Source: an uncultured Rhodospirillales bacterium
Lineage (GTDB): Bacteria; Pseudomonadota; Alphaproteobacteria; CALMVH01
Reading direction: 5' to 3'
Assembly: GCA_937873165.1 (NCBI GenBank)
Contig: CALMVH010000115.1
Span: 599-13,134 of the forward strand
Length of the DNA: 12,536 nt
Below are positions 1 to 5,392 of this stretch, one piece after another. The notes under the pieces are model-generated. The model worked only from the letters and a program-made list of their open reading frames with translations. It had not been told where the DNA came from and made no database searches. Position numbers and translations under genes: made by a program. Each line of letters begins with the position of its first letter. The first letter of the stretch is position 1.

Positions 1-41
1 CCGTTGCAGTTCGCCGGGTTCTAAGGCAAGTCGATGTAAAT

Positions 42-71
42 TTAGCTAGCGAAAATTACGAGCAATATTAT
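42..71 (+). promoter_or_regulatory. possible sigma70-like promoter for the small upstream ORF
   Basis: A TATTAT hexamer at 66-71 matches five of six positions of the TATAAT -10 consensus. A weak -35-like TTAGCT (42-47, three of six matches) lies 18 bases upstream. The surroundings (35-75) are clearly AT-rich compared with the rest of the window. Transcription would start near 78, about 33 bases before the candidate ATG at 111. This is a pattern match only; AT-rich DNA gives such matches by chance. Confidence 0.25.
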
Positions 72-110
72 CATCCGGTGCTGCCTCGACCGGATCAACT
101 TGAGGATACG

Positions 111-290
111 ATGATGAACAAGAAATTTTCCAAGCTGCTGGAGCCGTCCGACAAAAGTAGGCGCGTCGCCGAGGCTCTACATGAAGCAAATAAAAAAGTC
201 GGGGCTTTCGGGATAAAGGCAACGCAACAGTCGAAGCTAGGTGGCCTAAGTCGGGTTTTCCACACAAGTTGGATAAACCGTGCACTCTGA
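111..290 (+). CDS. possible small hypothetical protein (59 aa)
   Basis: I do not recognise this product. The 59-residue protein is basic and lysine-rich at its N-terminus (MMNKKFSKLL), with a central stretch that could be helical (RRVAEALHEANKKV) and no signal peptide, membrane segment or cysteine. The start at 111 was chosen because GAGG at 102-105 sits five bases upstream, one of the better Shine-Dalgarno matches in the window; ATG 114 is an alternative. The same frame is open back to position 3, so this could instead be the 3' end of a longer gene entering from the left. By my count about 56% of third codon positions are G or C, visibly lower than in the neighbouring genes. That means either a foreign or orphan gene, or non-coding DNA. 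A hairpin with a T-run begins at its last codons. Confidence 0.35.
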   Translation: MMNKKFSKLLEPSDKSRRVAEALHEANKKVGAFGIKATQQSKLGGLSRVFHTSWINRAL

Positions 291-302
291 AAAAGTGCTT
301 TT
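282..302 (+). terminator. weak intrinsic terminator-like hairpin
   Basis: GCACT (282-286) and AGTGC (294-298) form a perfect 5-bp stem around a 7-nt A-rich loop, followed directly by TTTT (299-302). The stop codon of the small ORF (288-290) lies in the loop. The stem is short, so termination would be inefficient, but its position at the end of the ORF and before the xseB promoter region fits the end of a transcription unit. Confidence 0.35.
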
Positions 303-334
303 GGAATCGCTGATGCCCTCCGCGCGGGTTTTTC

Positions 335-363
335 TTGAGACTGTGCGACAATCCGCCTAGTCT
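335..363 (+). promoter_or_regulatory. possible promoter for the xseB-ispA-dxs operon
   Basis: TTGAGA (335-340) resembles the -35 consensus TTGACA (five of six) and is followed after 17 bases by TAGTCT (358-363), a poor -10 match (three of six). Alphaproteobacterial housekeeping promoters often keep a good -35 and a loose -10. Initiation would fall around 369-373, essentially at the xseB ATG, so the message would be leaderless or nearly so. No Shine-Dalgarno sequence is visible before xseB, which agrees with that idea. Confidence 0.3.
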
Positions 364-372
364 CGCGCACTC

Positions 373-651
373 ATGCCTGACTTGAAAACACCTCCTGCCC
401 CGGGCGCGCCGCTCGTTACCGCCCCCGACATCGCAAAGCTTAGCTTCGAGGAGGCCATGGCCGAACTCGACCGCATCGTGCGCCAGATCGAGGAAGGGCG
501 CGGCGAGCTGGACCAGGCCATCACCGCCTACGAGCGCGGCGTGGCCTTGAAGCGGCATTGCGAGTCGAAGCTGCGCGAGGCCGAGGCTCGCATCGAGAAG
601 ATCACCCTGAACGCAGAGGGCGGCTTGTCCGCGACCAGTTTTGACAATTGA
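373..651 (+). CDS. xseB: exodeoxyribonuclease VII small subunit
   Basis: This 92-residue protein is the small subunit of exonuclease VII, which joins several copies to one large XseA subunit. The complex degrades single-stranded DNA in both directions to oligonucleotides during repair in the cytoplasm. The family core runs from about residue 22 (AKLSFEEAMAELDRIV) through EGRGELDQAITAYERGVAL to the helical CESKLREAEARIEKI near residue 78, matching the usual coiled helical hairpin of about 70 residues. A proline-rich N-terminal extension of about 20 residues is common in alphaproteobacteria. ATG 373 is the only sensible start; no Shine-Dalgarno is seen. The 3' end overlaps the likely start of ispA by up to 11 bases. 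The xseB-ispA-dxs order is widespread in proteobacteria, which supports the call. xseA is not in the window. Confidence 0.95.
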   Translation: MPDLKTPPAPGAPLVTAPDIAKLSFEEAMAELDRIVRQIEEGRGELDQAITAYERGVALKRHCESKLREAEARIEKITLNAEGGLSATSFDN

Positions 652-1561
652 TGCCGTGAGCGCGAACACCAATCTGTCCCTTGCCCAGATGATGGCGGAC
701 GCTGCCACGCAGGTCGAGGCGGAGATGGGTACCCTTCTGCTGACAGCAGGGGAATCGGGCCATCAGCTATACGAGGCGATGCGTCACGGCACCATGAACG
801 GCGGCAAGCGCATGCGCCCGTTCATGGTCATGCAAAGCGCCGCCATGTTTGGCGTCGATGCCGCATGCGCCCTCCGCGTCGCGGCTGCGATCGAGTTCGT
901 GCACAGCTATTCATTGATCCATGACGACCTGCCGGCGATGGACGATGCCGACCTGCGCCGGGGCAAGCCGACGGTGCACAAGGTATTCGACGATGCCACC
1001 GCAGTCCTGGCGGGCGACGGGCTGCTGACGTTTGCCTTTGAAGTGCTGTCCGAACCCGACACGCATGCCGATGCCAATGTGCGGTGCAGGCTGGTAAAGG
1101 CGCTGGCGCTCGCCGCCGGACCCCTCGGCATGGTAGGCGGGCAGATGCTTGACCTGCTGGCGGAAACCGCGCCGATTGAGGACGCCGCCGAGATCACGCG
1201 TTTGCAACAAATGAAGACGGGCGCGCTTATCTCGTTTTCCTGCGAGGCAGGCGCCATCCTTGGCAAGGCGTCGCACACGGCGCGCCACGCGTTGCACAAC
1301 TATGCCCACGACCTGGGGCTTGCGTTCCAGATCGTCGACGACTTGCTGGACGTGCAAGGCAACGAGGCGGAGACCGGCAAGCCGGTCGGCCGCGACAGCG
1401 AGGTCGGCAAGGCTACTTTCGTGTCGATTCTCGGGATCGACCGCGCGCGCGATCAGGCAGACGTTTTGGCGACGCAAGCGGCGGCTCACCTAGATATGTT
1501 CGAAGACCGTGCTGCCTACCTTCAGGCCTTGGCCCGGTTCGTCGTGGAAAGGAAAACATGA
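641..1561 (+). CDS. ispA: farnesyl diphosphate synthase (class I polyprenyl synthetase)
   Basis: IspA condenses IPP with DMAPP and then with GPP to make farnesyl diphosphate, the precursor of undecaprenyl phosphate, quinones and hopanoids. Counting from the TTG at 641 (306 aa), the IPP-binding GGKRMRP lies at 54-60. The first aspartate-rich motif is DDLPAMDD at 95-102 with the two-residue insertion typical of bacterial FPP synthases. GGQMLDL is at 166-172, KTG at 192-194 and the second aspartate-rich motif DDLLD at 233-237. An aromatic residue (Tyr90) five positions before the first motif fits a short-chain product. The start is uncertain: TTG 641 overlaps xseB by 11 nt, while GTG 656 and the ATG pair at 689/692 are alternatives without a better Shine-Dalgarno; the shortest form would still keep all catalytic motifs. 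The stop TGA overlaps the dxs ATG (ATGA), suggesting translational coupling. Confidence 0.94.
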   Translation: MTIDAVSANTNLSLAQMMADAATQVEAEMGTLLLTAGESGHQLYEAMRHGTMNGGKRMRPFMVMQSAAMFGVDAACALRVAAAIEFVHSYSLIHDDLPAMDDADLRRGKPTVHKVFDDATAVLAGDGLLTFAFEVLSEPDTHADANVRCRLVKALALAAGPLGMVGGQMLDLLAETAPIEDAAEITRLQQMKTGALISFSCEAGAILGKASHTARHALHNYAHDLGLAFQIVDDLLDVQGNEAETGKPVGRDSEVGKATFVSILGIDRARDQADVLATQAAAHLDMFEDRAAYLQALARFVVERKT

Positions 1562-3495
1562 ACATCCGCAACACCAAAACGCCTCTGCTCGATACGGTCG
1601 ACCGGCCGGAGGACATCCGCAAGCTGAAGCCTTCCGAGCTGCAGCAGCTGGCGGACGAGTTGCGGACCGACATGATCGACGCGGTTTCGCAAACCGGCGG
1701 GCATCTGGGGGCTGGGCTGGGCGTGGTCGAGCTGACGGTCGCCTTGCATTACCTGTTCGACACGCCCCGCGACCGATTGATCTGGGATGTCGGCCACCAG
1801 GCGTATCCGCACAAGATCCTGACGGGCCGCCGTGGCCTGATGCGCACCTTGCGCCAGGGCGGTGGGTTATCGGGTTTCACGAAGCGCTCGGAAAGCGAGT
1901 ACGACCCGTTCGGCGCGGCGCACACCTCGACTTCCATCTCCGCAGCGCTCGGCATGCAGGTCGCCTCAACCCTGAACAACGATCCGAAGCGGGTCGTGGC
2001 GGTGATCGGCGACGGCTCGATGAGCGCGGGCATGGCCTACGAAGCCATGAACAATGCCGGCGCCATGAAGGGCCGCCTGATCGTCATCCTAAACGACAAC
2101 GACATGTCGATCGCGCCGCCAGTCGGCGCAATGAGCGCCTACCTGTCGCGCCTGCTGTCATCGCGCCCTTACCGTTCGATGCGGCACCTGGCTTTCGACA
2201 TCGCGGAAAAGTTTCCCGACACGGTCAGCAAGGGCGTTCACAAGGTCGAGTCCTATGCGCGTGGCCTGGTGACGGGCGGCGGCACGCTGTTCGAGGAACT
2301 GGGCTTCTATTACATCGGCCCGATCGACGGTCACAATCTGGAGCACCTGCTGCCGGTTCTGCAGAACGTGCGCGATGCGGAGGATGACGGTCCGGTGCTG
2401 GTGCACGTCGTGACAAAGAAGGGCCATGGCTACGCCCCGGCCGAGGCCGCGCCCGACAAGCTGCACGCGGTGGCGAAGTTCGACGTGGTGACGGGCGCGC
2501 AGTCTAAGCCCAAGGCCAACGCGTCAAGCTACACAAGCGTGTTCGCCGATGCGCTGGTGGCGGAAGCCGCCGTTGACGAGAAAATTGTGGCGATCACGGC
2601 CGCCATGCCGTCGGGCACGGGCCTGGACAAATTTCAGGAACGCTTTCCCGACCGATTCTTCGATGTCGGCATAGCCGAGCAGCACGGCGTCACCTTTGCG
2701 GCCGGGATGGCATGTGAAGGACTTAAACCGTTTGCCGCCATCTATTCGACGTTCCTGCAGCGCGCCTACGATCAGGTGATGCACGACGTCGCGCTGCAAA
2801 GCCTGCCCGTGCGCTTTGCCATCGACCGGGCCGGCCTGGTGGGTGCGGATGGCGCAACCCATGCCGGAGCTTTCGACGTTGCATACCTTGGTTGCCTGCC
2901 CAACATGGTCCTGATGGCGGCCGGCGACGAGCTAGAGCTGATGCACATGGTCGCGACCTGCGCCGCAATCGACGATTGTCCCTCGGCCGTGCGCTATCCG
3001 CGCGGCGAAGGTGTTGGCCTGAAACGGCCCGCCAAAGGCGAGGTTCTGCCGATCGGCAAGGGCCGTATCCTGGCGGAAGGCACCAAGATCGCGATCCTGA
3101 ACTTCGGCACGCGCCTTGCCGAGTGCCGCAAGGCCGTAGCCGAACTCAACGCCAAGGGGCTTTCCACAACCCTGGCGGATGCGCGTTTTGCAAAGCCCCT
3201 CGACGCCGAACTGATCGAGCAACTGGCGCGGCACCACGAGGTACTGATCACCATCGAGGAGGGATCCGTCGGCGGCTTCGGCGCCCTGGTCCTGCACCAC
3301 CTTGCCGATGCCGGCCTGCTGGACCACGGATTGAAGATCCGTACCATGACTCTGCCCGATCTTTTCCAGGATCACGAATCGCCTGTGAAGCAGTATGACG
3401 AGGCCGGCCTGAATGCGACGCATATCGTGTTCAAGGCCATGCAGTCGCTGGGGATCGCCCAGCCGGCTTTGGCGGAACCGCGTATCCGGCTGTAA
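1558..3495 (+). CDS. dxs: 1-deoxy-D-xylulose-5-phosphate synthase
   Basis: Dxs joins pyruvate and glyceraldehyde-3-phosphate with thiamine diphosphate to give DXP, the entry and main flux-control step of the MEP isoprenoid pathway. The 645-residue length is normal. The N-terminal TPP domain has GHLGAGLGVVELTVAL (48-63), DVGHQAYPHKILTGR (77-91), AAHTSTS (120-126) and the TPP/Mg motif GDGSMSAG starting at 151 with NDND at 179-182. The pyrimidine-binding domain carries FDVGIAEQHG with the cofactor-activating glutamate at 374, then STFLQRAYDQ and DRAGLVGADGATHAG. The transketolase C-terminal domain ends with EEGSVGGFG. No key residue appears missing. It overlaps ispA by 4 nt and ends 22 nt before the probable start of the first GT-C gene, so those genes are probably co-transcribed with it. 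Confidence 0.97.
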   Translation: MNIRNTKTPLLDTVDRPEDIRKLKPSELQQLADELRTDMIDAVSQTGGHLGAGLGVVELTVALHYLFDTPRDRLIWDVGHQAYPHKILTGRRGLMRTLRQGGGLSGFTKRSESEYDPFGAAHTSTSISAALGMQVASTLNNDPKRVVAVIGDGSMSAGMAYEAMNNAGAMKGRLIVILNDNDMSIAPPVGAMSAYLSRLLSSRPYRSMRHLAFDIAEKFPDTVSKGVHKVESYARGLVTGGGTLFEELGFYYIGPIDGHNLEHLLPVLQNVRDAEDDGPVLVHVVTKKGHGYAPAEAAPDKLHAVAKFDVVTGAQSKPKANASSYTSVFADALVAEAAVDEKIVAITAAMPSGTGLDKFQERFPDRFFDVGIAEQHGVTFAAGMACEGLKPFAAIYSTFLQRAYDQVMHDVALQSLPVRFAIDRAGLVGADGATHAGAFDVAYLGCLPNMVLMAAGDELELMHMVATCAAIDDCPSAVRYPRGEGVGLKRPAKGEVLPIGKGRILAEGTKIAILNFGTRLAECRKAVAELNAKGLSTTLADARFAKPLDAELIEQLARHHEVLITIEEGSVGGFGALVLHHLADAGLLDHGLKIRTMTLPDLFQDHESPVKQYDEAGLNATHIVFKAMQSLGIAQPALAEPRIRL

Positions 3496-3517
3496 GCGGC
3501 GCGCCGGCCTCGCTTCG

Positions 3518-5362
3518 GTGGGCTTGCGGACCCGGTTATCGGACGAATACCCGCTCCCTTTAGTTCTGCTGTTCGTGCTGTCCGCCCATGGAATGATGGC
3601 TTTCGGGCTTGGATCGTTGTCGCGCGGCGACCTGTTTCACGATCCCGATACCCTGATGCGCCTCGCACTCGTCAAGACCATGCACGCGCAAGGCTGGCAG
3701 CATGAATTTTTTGCCCGCGACAACGCGCCCTTCGGCATGGTGTTCCATTGGTCAGGCCTGTTTTCATGGGCCTTGATGGGGGCGGCAGACCTGCTGTGGT
3801 TTCTGCCTTTCGAACGCGCTTTGGCAATCGTCGGCGTTGTGACCGGTCCGGTCGTTACGCTGGGCTGCGTGGCCGTCGCATATTGCGGCGCGCGGCCCTT
3901 GCTATCTCCGGTGTTCGCGGGCGTGTACGCGCTCTCCGTCGCTTGCGAAGCCAGCGTGCTGATCTACGGCAGGACCGGCACTGCCAACCACCATATCCTG
4001 CTTCTGCTAGTCGCCTTGTGCCTGCTGAGCGCCGCGATCAGGCTTGATCGCCAGGCCCAGCGTTATGGTACCGCCCTGTGGGCGGGTATCGGTGCCGGGC
4101 TGGGCGTGTGGATCAGCTTCGAACTCGTACCTTTTGTTGAACTGTTCTGCGCATACCTGTTCCTCCTGTGGATCCTGGAGGGGGGCAGTCAGCGATCCGC
4201 CACCCTGCTGTATGTCGCCACGCCGCTCTGCGGTGTCGCGCTGTTTGGCTTGTGGATCGACCCACCTTATGGCGGTTATGGCAGCCGCGAACTGGACCGT
4301 GTGTCGCTTCCGTATGTGCTCGCCCTTGCGCTGCAACTGGCTGCCGTCTTGCTGTGCCGCGCTGTTCGCCCGTGCCGGCGCTGGCGGCGGCTGGGATACC
4401 TGTGTGCCCTGACAGTGGCATCCGTCGCGATCGAGATCCTTGTGTTTCCCGAAACCAAAGCGGGACCGCTGAGTCAGATCAACCCGTTTGTACGCGATGA
4501 AGAAATGCCGGTGCTGGGCGAGATGATGCCGGTCCAAAGCACGCCGGAGGTCTTTTTCTTTCTGGGCAACGGCATCCTGGGAGCCGTGCTACTGACGCTG
4601 GCAGCCAGGATGCCGTCATGGCGGCAGTGGACCTATCTTGCGGTGCTTGCGGGGCTCGGGGTGGCGGCGCAGGCGCACATGCGGATGTCGCCGTACTTCT
4701 GGACCGGCGGTTCGCTTGCCTCGTTTTATTATCTGCAGAACAGGAGACGTTCGTCGCCGGTTCTCGACCGGCGCCTGAATGAGCAGATTTTCTGGGCAGC
4801 GCTTTACCTCGTCGCGGGGAACGTCATCCTAGGCGAGTATTTTTACATCAACTCGTTCCATCCCTACCTCTACAAGCAGGCCGACTGCGAGATGTCGCAT
4901 GTTCTGCCATCGCTACGGAACCGCTCCTTTCTCGACCCTGCAGAGGCCGCGCCGATCTTTGTCACGGCGTTTGACCAGACCCCGCGCTTTCTTTTTACAA
5001 CCGACTACCGGGCTCTGGCCGGGGCCTACCATACCGATGCGCGCGGCATCAACGACATGTACCTGATGATGCGTGACCTGGGCTCCGGCCTTGCGCACGG
5101 CGTGGTCCAGGATCATGGAATCAGCTATCTGCTGCTATGCCCGACATCGGACCGCGACCGTTTCGGCGTCACCGGTACCGCCCTGTACCGGAAATATTCA
5201 AACCCGGCCAATGAGTTCCGGCAGCCAACCTTCTACACGCGGATCATGGACGGCGACCTGCCGCCGTGGCTGAAACAGCGGCAATGGCCGGTGGGAGTGA
5301 AGACCGACCTCAAGCTGTTTCAGGTCGTAGACCGGCCGGCGGGTGCCAAAACCCTTCCATAG
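3518..5362 (+). CDS. GT-C-like (STT3/PglB-type) membrane glycosyltransferase, paralog 1
   Basis: A 614-residue integral membrane protein with about 12 hydrophobic segments between residues 12 and 440 and a soluble, probably periplasmic, C-terminal part of about 170 residues. After the first membrane segment comes HDPDTLMRLALVKTMH (41-56), then APFGMVFHWSGLFSW (70-84). This resembles the acidic first-loop motif and MHWSRL-type signature of alphaproteobacterial STT3-related GT-C proteins. TANHHILLL (155-163) corresponds to their DHHN-type motif. The C-terminal domain has DYRALAGAYHTDARGIND and YLLLCPTSDRDRF. The WWDYG motif of classical oligosaccharyltransferases is absent, so acceptor and sugar are unknown; transfer from a polyprenyl-phosphate sugar is family-based inference. 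GTG 3518 was chosen (TTG 3524 possible). Starting at ATG 3413 would overlap dxs by 83 nt and add an Arg/Cys/Ser-rich stretch that looks like out-of-frame dxs. No Shine-Dalgarno is evident. The last 43 conserved codons are nearly identical in DNA to paralog 2. Confidence 0.72.
   Translation: MGLRTRLSDEYPLPLVLLFVLSAHGMMAFGLGSLSRGDLFHDPDTLMRLALVKTMHAQGWQHEFFARDNAPFGMVFHWSGLFSWALMGAADLLWFLPFERALAIVGVVTGPVVTLGCVAVAYCGARPLLSPVFAGVYALSVACEASVLIYGRTGTANHHILLLLVALCLLSAAIRLDRQAQRYGTALWAGIGAGLGVWISFELVPFVELFCAYLFLLWILEGGSQRSATLLYVATPLCGVALFGLWIDPPYGGYGSRELDRVSLPYVLALALQLAAVLLCRAVRPCRRWRRLGYLCALTVASVAIEILVFPETKAGPLSQINPFVRDEEMPVLGEMMPVQSTPEVFFFLGNGILGAVLLTLAARMPSWRQWTYLAVLAGLGVAAQAHMRMSPYFWTGGSLASFYYLQNRRRSSPVLDRRLNEQIFWAALYLVAGNVILGEYFYINSFHPYLYKQADCEMSHVLPSLRNRSFLDPAEAAPIFVTAFDQTPRFLFTTDYRALAGAYHTDARGINDMYLMMRDLGSGLAHGVVQDHGISYLLLCPTSDRDRFGVTGTALYRKYSNPANEFRQPTFYTRIMDGDLPPWLKQRQWPVGVKTDLKLFQVVDRPAGAKTLP
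5213..5341 (+). repeat. 129-bp near-identical tract, copy 1 (3' end of GT-C paralog 1)
   Basis: This tract matches 7142-7270 at 128 of 129 positions (the only difference is A at 5329 against G at 7258, synonymous). It encodes the same 43 residues, from EFRQPTFYTR to QVVDRPA, in both genes. Immediately upstream the paralogs differ at 22 of 84 aligned positions by my count, and downstream they differ at once. The sharp edges indicate gene conversion or a recent recombination between the tandem copies. Confidence 0.95.
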
Positions 5363-5392
5363 GGTGATCTGCTTTGCTTTAGTGCTGAAATG
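5348..5392 (+). repeat. paralog-linked spacer element, copy 1 (before GT-C paralog 2)
   Basis: Forty-five bases ending at the ATG of paralog 2 align without gaps to the 45 bases ending at the ileS ATG (7278-7322), with 32 identities by hand count. Identity is concentrated in two blocks, AAAAC-CTTCCA and GCTTTGCTTTAGTG, separated by about 11 variable bases. The first block is coding here (end of paralog 1). It probably reflects duplication of the gene together with its 3' spacer. Confidence 0.7.

Noticed and set aside
1..24. Short open stretch ending in TAA that could be the tail of an upstream gene (reading PLQFAGF)
   Set aside because: Only seven codons are visible, and another frame is also open across the left edge, so no gene can be supported.
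314..333. CCGCGCGG followed by TTTTT as a second terminator
   Set aside because: The GC palindrome has no room for a loop and the longer pairing is only about 3 bp, so a stable hairpin is unlikely.
641..646. Perfect TTGACA as a -35 box at the xseB/ispA junction
   Set aside because: No acceptable -10 hexamer lies 16-18 bases downstream; the match is probably chance within coding sequence.
46..708. 220-codon open frame on the minus strand across xseB and the upstream region
   Set aside because: It covers the clear xseB gene on the other strand and has no recognisable protein features or ribosome binding site.
3494..3515. Inverted repeat AAGCG...CGCTT after the dxs stop as a terminator
   Set aside because: The stem is only 5 bp and no T-run follows, so it does not look like an intrinsic terminator.
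3413..3517. N-terminal extension of GT-C paralog 1 from ATG 3413
   Set aside because: It overlaps dxs by 83 nt and encodes an Arg/Cys/Ser-rich stretch typical of an out-of-frame reading; paralog 2 has no matching sequence.
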